64,000 nucleotides of DNA from Rebecca billardiae RCC1528 (Eukaryota; Haptophyta): positions 1,054,001 to 1,118,000 of the forward strand of contig OZ251230.1 of assembly GCA_965240325.2 (NCBI GenBank). The letters run 5' to 3'. Below the pieces are notes generated by a model, which saw nothing but the letters and a program-made list of their open reading frames with translations, did not search any database and had not been told where the DNA came from. This document shows positions 10,152-18,439 of this stretch, piece by piece. The position numbers and the translations under genes were made by a program. Position 1 is the first letter of the stretch; each line of letters starts with the position of its first letter.

Positions 10152-11633
10152 TCATGGGCGCCCGGGCTCGCGCTCATACTCCACGGCGCCGCGCTCACGG
10201 TCGAGCAGGTGGATGTAGTCCACCGAGGGCGCGACGAATGTGGCGCGCTCGGTCGGGTAGTGCACGCGGTCCTTGGCGCGCTCGCAGCCAGACTCGACGA
10301 GGCAGCTCTTGATGCCGACGTGCACGGCGCCGCGCACGTCGGTGCCGAAGCGGTCGCCGACCATCATGATGGTGTCGCGATCGCCGTCGTGCCCCTGCGC
10401 TCGCAGCATCTCAATCGCGTGCTCCATCATAAACTGCCGGCCCACGTTGCCGCCCTTGCCGCAGCACAAGAACTGATCGTGGTTCCCCAGCGGCAGCACC
10501 GGCCGCAGCATCGACGCAAACATGCCCGGCCCGGGCAGCGGGAAGACCATGCGGCCGTACTGCTTGTCGGAGGACGGGTTGAACGGGTCGTCCGCCGTGT
10601 AGATCAGGTCGGCGCCGTGCCCGAGCAGGAACGCGCACTGCTTGATCAGCCCGTAGTTCCAGCCGCTCTCCTGCGAGCCCGAGCGCACGTCCCCGTCAAG
10701 GAAGAAGGCGACGGCGACGCGCTCCGCCGGCGCGCCCGCCTGGGCGGCGGCGCGGCAGCGCTCGGCCTCGACAGCCCACTCCATCGCCTGCGCGTCCGTG
10801 AGCTGCTCCTCGATCTGCCACGTCGACACGAGCTCCGCGTCCCGCCTGTCGAGCATCGTGCGCCAGAAGGAGCCGCCGCCGCTCACGACGAGCAGCTTGG
10901 AGCGCGGCGGCAGCGACCGCACCATGTAGTCCGCCTGCGCGTCGGCGGCGGTCCAGATGTTGCTCAGCGGCACGGGCTCGGTGTCGATCTTGAACGGCTC
11001 CGTCGCGAGCCGCGCCTGCGTGCCCTCCGGCCCCTTGGCGCCCGTGTTGCTCAGGAAGACGTAAGGCATGCCGGACGCGCGCAGCCACTTGTAAAACGTG
11101 CGCGCGCCGGGGATGAGCGCGCCGTGCGAATAGATCGTGCCGTCGAGGTCGATCAGGAAGGCGCGGATGCGCGACGTCCGCGGGTCGTACGGCTTCGGCG
11201 GCGGGAAGCGGTCCTCGTCGAGCGTCGGCATGAAGAACTCGGTCCACGCCGCCTCGGTCACGCAGCCGCGCTCGTCCGTGCCCATCGCCTCGTACATCTC
11301 CTCAAACTCGATGGCGGAGACGGTGGGCGGCAGCTGGAGCAGCTCCTGCACGAGCTCGTACTTTGCGAGCCCGCGGATCATCTCGATGCGCGAGAGCTCG
11401 CCGTTGCCGTCCTTGTCGAGCAGCCTGAACGCCGCCGTCACCGCGCACCTGAACGAGTCGAGGCCGGACCCGCCGGCGTCGAGCACGTGCCGCCAGCGCT
11501 TGGGTCGGCCGCGCGCGCCGTGATCGGCCGGAGTGTGACGTGGCAACCCGGGCGTGAACCACCGGCGCAGCGGACCCAAGCACGCGCGCGCGGACGTTGC
11601 CGCCAGCGACCGCCGAGACGTCGCGGCGAGCAT
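10152..11633 (-). CDS. EF-hand plus HAD-superfamily (class IIA, CECR5/HDHD5-like) phosphatase
   Basis: A 493-residue protein from the ATG at 11633. The N-terminus is basic and Ala/Ser-rich (AATSRRSLAATSARACLG) and could be a mitochondrial or plastid targeting peptide. A canonical EF-hand loop, DKDGNGELSRIE, lies near residue 70, followed by a degenerate second one (GTDERGCVTEAAW). The rest is a HAD class IIA hydrolase: motif I FLIDLDGTIYSHG near residue 160, motif II YVFLSNTGAKGPEG, and motif IV MMVGDRFGTDVRGAVHVGI. The order of motifs and the large cap insertion (ADLIYTADDPFNPSSDKQYG) fit the CECR5/HDHD5 branch, whose substrate is not established. Joining a calcium-binding module to this fold is unusual. 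It is followed on the same strand by the TRP-like channel gene. Confidence 0.85.
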   Translation of the reverse strand: MLAATSRRSLAATSARACLGPLRRWFTPGLPRHTPADHGARGRPKRWRHVLDAGGSGLDSFRCAVTAAFRLLDKDGNGELSRIEMIRGLAKYELVQELLQLPPTVSAIEFEEMYEAMGTDERGCVTEAAWTEFFMPTLDEDRFPPPKPYDPRTSRIRAFLIDLDGTIYSHGALIPGARTFYKWLRASGMPYVFLSNTGAKGPEGTQARLATEPFKIDTEPVPLSNIWTAADAQADYMVRSLPPRSKLLVVSGGGSFWRTMLDRRDAELVSTWQIEEQLTDAQAMEWAVEAERCRAAAQAGAPAERVAVAFFLDGDVRSGSQESGWNYGLIKQCAFLLGHGADLIYTADDPFNPSSDKQYGRMVFPLPGPGMFASMLRPVLPLGNHDQFLCCGKGGNVGRQFMMEHAIEMLRAQGHDGDRDTIMMVGDRFGTDVRGAVHVGIKSCLVESGCERAKDRVHYPTERATFVAPSVDYIHLLDRERGAVEYEREPGRP

Positions 11634-11794
11634 CAAGCCGCGGCTCGGCCTTGGACCGTCTCGTCGCGCTAGGTGCAGTGCGGGTAAGTTAGTTATTGCC
11701 GTTCGGGCTGGCTTATTGATTTATTTGATTCCTTCGTCGGGTGGCGATTCGTCGGTACGTACCGGAATGCACAGTCCGCATGGAACGGAGTGTA

Positions 11795-14700
11795 TTAAGC
11801 CTGCGCCGCATCCGCTGACGAGCCCGCAGGAGCCGCCGCAGCAGAAGCGGCGCGCACCGAGCCCGCGCGCGACAGCGGGGCGCGCGCGGCGGCGAGGCCG
11901 ATGCCACGCGCGCTGCCGCCGGCGCCAGCCAACCGCAAGCGCCTCTCGACGCGCGCCTTCGACGCGGCCGCCGGCGCGAGCTCGCGCACAAGCTCAAGCA
12001 GCTCCGCCTGCTGCTGCTCGACGCGCGCCAGCCGCTCTGCCATCTGCACCTGCCGCACCGCCGCCGTGCGGCGCCAGCGGTCCTCCATGTCGGCCTCCGG
12101 CAGGTGCTCGGCGATGTAGCCGCGCGCGCTCTCGAGGACCCATTCGTCCAGCTGCGCCCCGCCGCTCGCGCCGTCGCGCCGCCCAGCGGACGGGGCGGGC
12201 GGCCCCGCGCCCGGTGGCGCCTCGCGCTCGGCCGCGCCAGCGTCGGTTGTGCTCTGCGTCGCGCCCATCTCGCCGGCGCCGAGAGCCGCCGCGGGCTTGC
12301 TCTGCGCGGGCAGCAGCATCGCGTCACCGAGCGCGCTGTACTCGGCGCCCGTGCGGGCGTCGTCCTCCGCCGCCGCCGCCTCCGCCTCCGCCTCGGCCTC
12401 CTCCTCGGCGGCAGGCGCAGCCGGCGCGCCAACTTGAAGCCTCGCGCGCAGCGACGGCCAGCAGTGCAGCAGCAGCCGCGACGGCAGGCCGAGCAGGTTG
12501 AGCGGCGGGAACACGACCGACATGCGCGCGGCGGCGATGACGAGCTTGGCCTTGACAAACTTTGCGTTCACGTCGATCTCGTCGTGCACCGTGTCAAAGG
12601 TCTTCGCCATCGCGGCGATGATCACGTTGAGCAGCAGCAGCACGGTCACCACCAAGTAGGAGAGCATGAGCAGCCACGCGCCCCACGCGCCGCCCGACTC
12701 GCGCACGCACTCCATCGGCGGCTCGCGCCCGGCGAAGGTGACCTCGAGCAGCAGCACGAGCGCAGAGCCAACGCCCTCCTCAAAGCTGCGCTCCAGCTCG
12801 CCCTGCGCGCCCGGCTCGCCCGCCGTCGAGCAGCCGCCCGCCTCGTCGCTGCCGTGCGCGCGCTTGTACAGCGCGTGCAGCGCGATGGCGAACGCGAGCG
12901 AGATCGGCACCATCAGCACGACCAGCCGCCCCACGTCCTTGAACATCTTGAGGCTCATCAGTAGGAACGGGCCGAGGGCTGGCACCATGTACCCGATCCG
13001 CAGGTGCGACGCGCACAGCGCCAGCACCGCGAGGGCGCGCACCGACACCTCCCATGTGTGCGGCGCGCCGTGCCGCGCGCCCGCCGCGCGCGCGAGCACG
13101 AGCCCCAGCCACGCCAGCGCGGCGAGCAGCCCGACGAGGTCGAACAGGTTGAACTCGTCGCGCAGGTACGCGCGCAGCGCGCGCACCGGCCGCGCGAGCA
13201 GCCCCTCGCGCAGCAGCGCCTCCGCCTCGACCTGCGCAAAGCCGAGCACAAACAGGCACAGCGGGATCAGGCTCGACTCGGTGACCGACTCCTCGAAGCC
13301 GGGCGACGGCGACGGCGGCGGCGCGGGCGGCGCGTGCGGCGCGAGCCACGGCGTGCTCGCCGGCGGCGGCGCGGGCGGCGGCGCGCGCGGCGGCTCCGCC
13401 GACACGAGCAGCGCGATCATCAGCGCGCCGATCGCCGAGTTGAAGTAGAGGCGAACGAACGGCCAATTAAACACCAGGTCCTTGCGCCTCACTTCGCGCT
13501 CCAACGGCGGGAGCAGGGCGATGAGGAGGAGCTCGAGCACGACGGCGGGGACGCTGCACGCGAGCGTCACGACCGCGAGCGCCGCGCCGAGCGGCACGCG
13601 CACGGCCGCCTCCGGGATGCGCGCGCACGCATGCGCCGCGCGCGCGCCGCGCTTGAGCCGCTCGGCCGCGGCGTCGGCGACGCGCAGAATAGCGAGCAGG
13701 AGGCTGCGGCCCTTTGCGCCGCCCGAGTCCAAGTCGGCGCCCAGGCCTAAGATGACGTCGAGCGCCGCCTGCGCGCGCGCGCTCGCCACGACGAGCTTGC
13801 ACCCGCCGTCCGTCGCGTGAGCGAGCACGCCAAAGCCGCTCAGCGCGTCGGTGTGCACCTCGGCCGCGCCCGTCAGCGCCAGCTGCACCAGACGGGACGC
13901 CGTGCGGCAGCCGTCCGCGGCGGCCCTGTCAAAGAGGCGCTCGGCGCCGAGGCGCTCGCACGCGACGGCGACGTGCACGCACCACGAGGCAAAGCGCTCG
14001 GGGAGTAGCTGCGCCGCGGTCGCGACCGCACGCGCGGCCAGCTCGGGCACGGCGCCCGCCTCGGCCGCGCACAGAGCCTGTGCAACGGCACTCGCCGTGC
14101 GAGGCGGCTCCGTCGACGCGCGCGCGTCCGCGCCGGCCGCGATCGCGCCGTGCAGCCACCGCGCGACCTCCGCGAGCGGCACGCGCACGCCCCGCTCGCG
14201 CCGCTCGACGTGCGCGCCCGACGCGGGCAGCGGGTGCATCAGCATCACGCACGCCTCGAACGGCGCGTAGAAGGAGGGCGCGCTCCCGCCGACTCCGAGC
14301 AGCCGAAGCTCGGGCAGGCCGTCGAGGGCGAGGGCGAGCGCGACGCCCGAGCGCGCTTGCAGCCGGTTCCACCCGAGCATGAGCACGCGCAGCTGCGCCG
14401 CGCTCTCCGACAGCGCGCGCGCGAGCACCGTGCCCGCCTCGTCTGAGAGCGCGTTGCCCTCGAGGCCGAGCGCGACGAGGGCGGGCAGCTTGCCGAGGGC
14501 GTTCGCGATCGCGCGGCACGCGCGGTCACCCAGCTGGTTCCCACTGAGGTCGAGGCGCTGCAGAGCCTCGTTGGGCGGGCTCCACGCCAGGACCGCCGCG
14601 AGCTCTGCCCCGAGGCGGTCGTCGATACCGACTGATCCGAGCCTGAGCGCTTCCGCCCGCCGCAGCTGCCGCCTCCCGTCTGGACGCGCGAGGCTGAGCC

Positions 14701-14809
14701 GGACCGCCGCCCGGGACGGCGACGCGGGCGGGCTCGAAGCCGGGGGCGACTCGTCCGGGGCCGACGCCGGCGTGCCAGCCTCGATCTCCGGCGGCGGAGT
14801 GGGCCCCAT
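11795..14809 (-). CDS. LRR-containing TRP-type cation channel
   Basis: A 1,004-residue single-exon frame from the ATG at 14809 to TAA. Residues about 75-175 contain three to four ribonuclease-inhibitor-type leucine-rich repeats (LQRLDLSGNQLGDRACRAIA, LVALGLEGNALSDEAGTVLA). Then come hydrophobic helices near residues 400-434, 447-470, and several more to 660. These fit a six-helix TRP-like transmembrane domain. A pore-like segment lies at about 671-695 (FEEGVGSALVLLLEVTFAG). The last helix ends in VLLLLNVIIAAMAKTFDTVH, the typical S6/TRP-box start. The C-terminal region has an acidic Ala/Glu tract and a coiled coil around 907-950 (RQVQMAERLARVEQQQAELL). A calcium-permeable membrane sensor is the likely role; the gating stimulus cannot be read. 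The start is only 91 bp from the divergent Sel1-MYND gene. A longer open frame upstream to 15010 would overlap that gene and is not used. Confidence 0.8.
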   Translation of the reverse strand: MGPTPPPEIEAGTPASAPDESPPASSPPASPSRAAVRLSLARPDGRRQLRRAEALRLGSVGIDDRLGAELAAVLAWSPPNEALQRLDLSGNQLGDRACRAIANALGKLPALVALGLEGNALSDEAGTVLARALSESAAQLRVLMLGWNRLQARSGVALALALDGLPELRLLGVGGSAPSFYAPFEACVMLMHPLPASGAHVERRERGVRVPLAEVARWLHGAIAAGADARASTEPPRTASAVAQALCAAEAGAVPELAARAVATAAQLLPERFASWCVHVAVACERLGAERLFDRAAADGCRTASRLVQLALTGAAEVHTDALSGFGVLAHATDGGCKLVVASARAQAALDVILGLGADLDSGGAKGRSLLLAILRVADAAAERLKRGARAAHACARIPEAAVRVPLGAALAVVTLACSVPAVVLELLLIALLPPLEREVRRKDLVFNWPFVRLYFNSAIGALMIALLVSAEPPRAPPPAPPPASTPWLAPHAPPAPPPSPSPGFEESVTESSLIPLCLFVLGFAQVEAEALLREGLLARPVRALRAYLRDEFNLFDLVGLLAALAWLGLVLARAAGARHGAPHTWEVSVRALAVLALCASHLRIGYMVPALGPFLLMSLKMFKDVGRLVVLMVPISLAFAIALHALYKRAHGSDEAGGCSTAGEPGAQGELERSFEEGVGSALVLLLEVTFAGREPPMECVRESGGAWGAWLLMLSYLVVTVLLLLNVIIAAMAKTFDTVHDEIDVNAKFVKAKLVIAAARMSVVFPPLNLLGLPSRLLLHCWPSLRARLQVGAPAAPAAEEEAEAEAEAAAAEDDARTGAEYSALGDAMLLPAQSKPAAALGAGEMGATQSTTDAGAAEREAPPGAGPPAPSAGRRDGASGGAQLDEWVLESARGYIAEHLPEADMEDRWRRTAAVRQVQMAERLARVEQQQAELLELVRELAPAAASKARVERRLRLAGAGGSARGIGLAAARAPLSRAGSVRAASAAAAPAGSSADAAQA

Positions 14810-14900
14810 GCTCACGGCGAATGTGACCACCGCGGGACTCGGACACCATGCACGACCGCGAGAGCCCGGCGGCCCATAAACAAGCTCACAGACCAAGACA
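14810..14900. promoter_or_regulatory. Very short divergent intergenic region
   Basis: Only 91 bp separates the ATG of the channel gene from that of the Sel1-MYND gene. CATAAACAAG at 14874-14883 is a TATA-like sequence about 25 bp before the plus-strand ATG. The 5' untranslated regions must be very short, overlap, or start inside the opposite gene. Confidence 0.4.
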
Positions 14901-15857
14901 ATGGCGGCGAACGCTTCCGCGGCGGTTGCGCTCCTCCGGCGCAAGTCGGGGCGCGGGGACGCGCGTGCGACGTTCCTTCTGGCGAAGCGGGCTGAGGATG
15001 GCGACGGCATCGCGCGGGACGAAGCCTTTCGCCTTTACACGCTCGCCGCTGAGCGCGGCTTTGCCGATGCGCAGGCGAGAATGGGCAATATCTGCAGGGC
15101 AGGCGAGCTTGATCAGCACGTGGACCTCGAGGCAGGCACGCGCTGGTACCGGCTGGCAGCCGAACAGGGCCATGCTGAGGCGCAGGATCGTCTGGGCTGG
15201 TGCTACGCGCAAGGCACGGGTGTGCAGCAGGATTGGGGCGAGGCGGTGCGCTGGTACCGGCTGGCGGGAGATCAGGGCCATGCGCAAGCACAGTTCAATC
15301 TGGGCTTGTGCTACTCGACGGGCCACGGTGTACAGCAGGATTGGGGCGAGGCGGTGCGCTGGTACCGGCTGGGGGCCGAGCAGGGCGATGCGCAAGCACA
15401 GTTCACCATGGGCGTGTGCTACGCGCATGGCAAGGGTGTGGCGCAGGATTTGGGCGAGGCGGTGCGCTGGTGCCGGCTGGCTGCTGATGGCGGGAGTGCA
15501 TCTGCCCACAGCATGCTGGGAGAGCTGACGCTGGCGGGTGAGGGAGTGGAGCGTGACGTGGAGGAGGGCGCGCGGCTGCTGCGCCGTGGGCAAGAGCTCG
15601 ATCCAGACCTCAGAGATATGGTGTGCGATGCGCTGGCTGCGGCAGCTGGAGTGCGAGAGGTGGCTTCCCAATGCTGCCTCGCCTGCGGGCGCACGGGTCG
15701 TGGTCTGAAGAAGTGCGAGCGGTGCCACGTGGCGGTCTTCTGCTCGCGTGAGCACCTGCGCAGCTCGTGGAGGGTGCACAAGCCCAACTGCATCGAGTGG
15801 TGCGCAGAGGCAGCAGGTGAAGCCTCTGCCGCAGCTGCGCCCGCTGGCATCGTGTAG
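14901..15857 (+). CDS. Sel1-repeat protein with C-terminal MYND zinc finger
   Basis: A 318-residue single-exon protein ending in TAG. It starts MAANASAAVALL and has five to six Sel1-like repeats between residues about 20 and 235. The repeats follow the pattern A-x2-G-x2-LG-x2-Y-x2-GxGV-x2-D-x2-EA-x2-WY-x2-A. The three central units (WYRLAAEQGHAEAQDRLGWC and its neighbours) are almost identical at the DNA level, which points to recent tandem expansion. Residues about 259-297 form a MYND finger: CCLACGRTGRGLKKCERCHV, then FCSREH and H-x4-C. Sel1 solenoids scaffold complexes, and MYND fingers bind proline-rich peptides. So this is probably an adaptor. Its substrate is unknown. Head to head with the channel gene. 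Confidence 0.88.
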   Translation: MAANASAAVALLRRKSGRGDARATFLLAKRAEDGDGIARDEAFRLYTLAAERGFADAQARMGNICRAGELDQHVDLEAGTRWYRLAAEQGHAEAQDRLGWCYAQGTGVQQDWGEAVRWYRLAGDQGHAQAQFNLGLCYSTGHGVQQDWGEAVRWYRLGAEQGDAQAQFTMGVCYAHGKGVAQDLGEAVRWCRLAADGGSASAHSMLGELTLAGEGVERDVEEGARLLRRGQELDPDLRDMVCDALAAAAGVREVASQCCLACGRTGRGLKKCERCHVAVFCSREHLRSSWRVHKPNCIEWCAEAAGEASAAAAPAGIV

Positions 15858-16580
15858 TCCGCCGTCTGATCATCAGTGCAGATCATCATCGCGTAAAGCG
15901 AGCATCGGAGTCGTATTTGTTTCGGGCCCACGGGCACGGTGCTGACGCGATGCTAGCAGGCCGGATGACGGCGGCCGCGAGTAGCCAGTCTCGGATGAAT
16001 AGCGCCATGCTCGCGGCGCGGCGGCGACCATCAAGCCATATAATGATATATATATATATATATATATGCGCCGGCCCGGAAATCGCGGGATTCGAATTCG
16101 ATTCCGCGTGCGAACGGCGAATCAGCAGCAGTCTGCAGTGCCAGCGGCTGCCATTGTACCGCGACAATACCTCGGACCGTACGTCCGGTAGCCTACTGAA
16201 CGCGTACTACGTAGCCACTGCTAACTATAGCCGCAGTTCAATATATATATATCATGATCATCAGACAATCAGTGCTGAGCCCTCGGATGACAATCATCGG
16301 AATGTTACCAATGATGAGTGATCGGCCGGACTAATTCTATAGCGCGCTATTTATTATATATATATATATACGCGTGCCGGCGGATGACAGCGCGCGTGGC
16401 CTTATCGTTGCAGTGCACCTGCTTTTCAAGACGGTCGGCGCCCGTGCCCGCGACTCTGCGCCGCGCTCAATCGCCGCGCAATCGGCGCATCGGTCGCGGC
16501 GACGCTGCAGCCTGGTCGGCGTCACCTTCCGGCCCTGGCCTCTTTGCCAGGCGCCGCGCAGTCTCACGGCGAGCGGCGCA
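15858..16580. other. Convergent intergenic region with (TA)n tracts
   Basis: Lies between the 3' ends of the Sel1-MYND gene and ALG6. It holds (TA) microsatellite tracts near 16048-16067, 16237-16250 and 16353-16370. No gene is apparent. Confidence 0.6.
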
Positions 16581-18252
16581 TCAGTCGAGCCGCCCGCCCT
16601 TGCAGAAGGGCGCGAGCCACGGGTGCAGCAGCGCGCGCGTGCCGAGCAGGTGCGCGAGGTGCCACAGCTGCAGGTAGAGCCACGCGCCGCCAAAGTGTGC
16701 GCACGCGTACGCGCAGAAGAGGTACGCCCACAGGTCCGGGTAGCGCGCGGGCGGCGGGAGGAGGGCGGCGCACGCGTGGAGCGCGCACATGCCGGCGACG
16801 GAGAGCGAGACGAGCGCGCGGAGCCGGCGCTCGCCCGCCTCCGCCTCCTCCGCGTCCCTGCCCGCCGAGCCGCCGCCGACGAGGTTGCCGACGAGCGCGC
16901 CGAGCGCGGCGTAGAGCGTGAGCGTGGCCGTGTACACGAGCGCCAGCCCGTCACGCACGAGCAGCGGGTACATGGAGAAGCACGCGACGGCGGAGGCCCA
17001 GCACAGCACGCGCGGCCGCTCGGCAAACAGCGCGCACGCGGGCAGCAGCGGCAGCAGCACGTGCTTCTCGTGCACCTGGAACGAGAAGAGGAAGAAGCTG
17101 AGCGCGCAGCTCACGAGCGCGCGCACGAACGCGCGAGGCGTCGGCCGGCGCAGCACCGACGCGCACGGGAGGACGAGGCCGAGCGCGACGCAGGCGAGGC
17201 TGAGCGGCAGCGCGGCGGCGGGCGTGAGCCGCGCGCGCAGCTTCAGCCCGGGCACCACCGACAGCGTGCACCACACGTTCGCCACCTTGTCCTCGTACAG
17301 GTGGCGGCCGAGCGGGAAGAGGCGGCGCAGCACGGCGCCGCACGCGCGCGCTCGCACAAACGGCAGCCAGCACGCGAGCGTCGTGCCGAGCACCTGGGAC
17401 GACGACGGGGGTGCGCGTGGGGCGGGGCGAGCGCGCGCGCGCGCGCCGCGCGTCGGTGCGACGCGCGTGACTCGCGCGCGCCGGCGCGCGCACGGGCGCG
17501 TGGCGCACCGTCGCGCCGAGCACGGCGACGCGGCGCGCCCGCCCGCGCGCCGTCCGCTGCGCCGCGCAGACGAGCCCGAGCATGTGGAAGAGGAAGGCGG
17601 GCGCGTAGTAGATGGACATCTGCTTGAAGTTGAGCGAGAGCGTGAACCACACGCTCGCCTCCACCAGCCGCCCACCCAGCACGCGGCTCACGCCGAGCAG
17701 CGCGAGGCCGAGGGACGCGCAGTTGTACTGGAAGTGGCCATGGTCCACGAGCAGCAGCGCGGGCTGCAGCAGCAGCCCGGCGAGCACCGCGCGGCGCTGG
17801 GCGGCGGTGGGCCCGTGCGCGCGCGCGAGGGCGCTCGCGGCGGGGAAGAAGACGCACGCGTCCACCGCGAGCACCGTCAGCCGCATGAAGCGCTTCGTCG
17901 CCTCGCTCTCGAAGCCGCGCGACGTGTGCAGCCGCACGAGGGCCGGGTGCACGCGCCGCGCGAGCGCGCCGAGCGCGCGCGAGAGGTAGGCGGAGAGCGG
18001 CGGGTAGTCGATGCCCCAGTACTGCAGGTCGTTATCCGGCCCGTCCACGTACCACGCGTCAGGCGGCAGGTTGACCGTCACCTCCATCCAGTGCCGGTGC
18101 GCCTCGTAGTCGCCGTACATGGGCGGCGTGGCCATGCCCGAGTACGGGTGGAGCGAGACGGCGTAGCGGACGAGGAGGGCGACGAGCACGACGAAGGCGA
18201 GCGCGAGCGGCCCCGCGTCCGGCAGCGGCGGGCTGTTCCACGGCAGCGGCAT
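16581..18252 (-). CDS. ALG6: Dol-P-Glc:Man9GlcNAc2-PP-dolichol alpha-1,3-glucosyltransferase (ALG6)
   Basis: Two exons on the minus strand: 18252-17509 (248 codons) and 17393-16581 (270 codons plus TGA), giving 518 residues, close to the 507-544 of animal and yeast ALG6. The intron at 17394-17508 is 115 nt, phase 0, with donor GTGCGC and acceptor CCCAG. It also leaves a long Arg/Ala shadow frame. The first luminal loop is diagnostic: HPYSGMATPPMYGDYEAHRH, WMEVTVNLPPDAWY, DNDLQYWGIDYPPLSAY. Downstream are LLVDHGHFQYN and FQVHEKHVLLPLLP, both conserved in ALG6/ALG8. The YSG..PPMYGDYEAHRHWME text favours ALG6 over ALG8. It adds the first glucose to the lipid-linked oligosaccharide in the ER membrane before N-glycan transfer. 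Head to head with CFAP206. Confidence 0.93.
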
Positions 18253-18439
18253 CGTGCCCCGCCGTGCTTCACACCGCCGAGGCTCTCAAATCCCGCAGGA
18301 GCTGCTGCCGCACCATCGTGGGTTTGAAGCCCTGTTGTCGCGACGATCGAACGTTTCGCGCCGCAGCGCCCCAGGGCCCGCGGCCAGTGCGTACCGGCCC
18401 GGAGGCGCGCCTGCCGGGCGCGCGCGTGCACGGGTCGCC
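18253..18439. promoter_or_regulatory. Shared intergenic region between ALG6 and CFAP206
   Basis: 187 bp separates the two divergent ATGs. ATCGAACGTTTCGCGCCGC near 18347 is an AT/GC-mixed stretch, but no known factor site was recognised. Confidence 0.35.

Noticed and set aside
15120-15480. CRISPR-like repeats
   Set aside because: The regular near-identical units code for Sel1 repeats in one frame; units are about 108 nt with no spacers.
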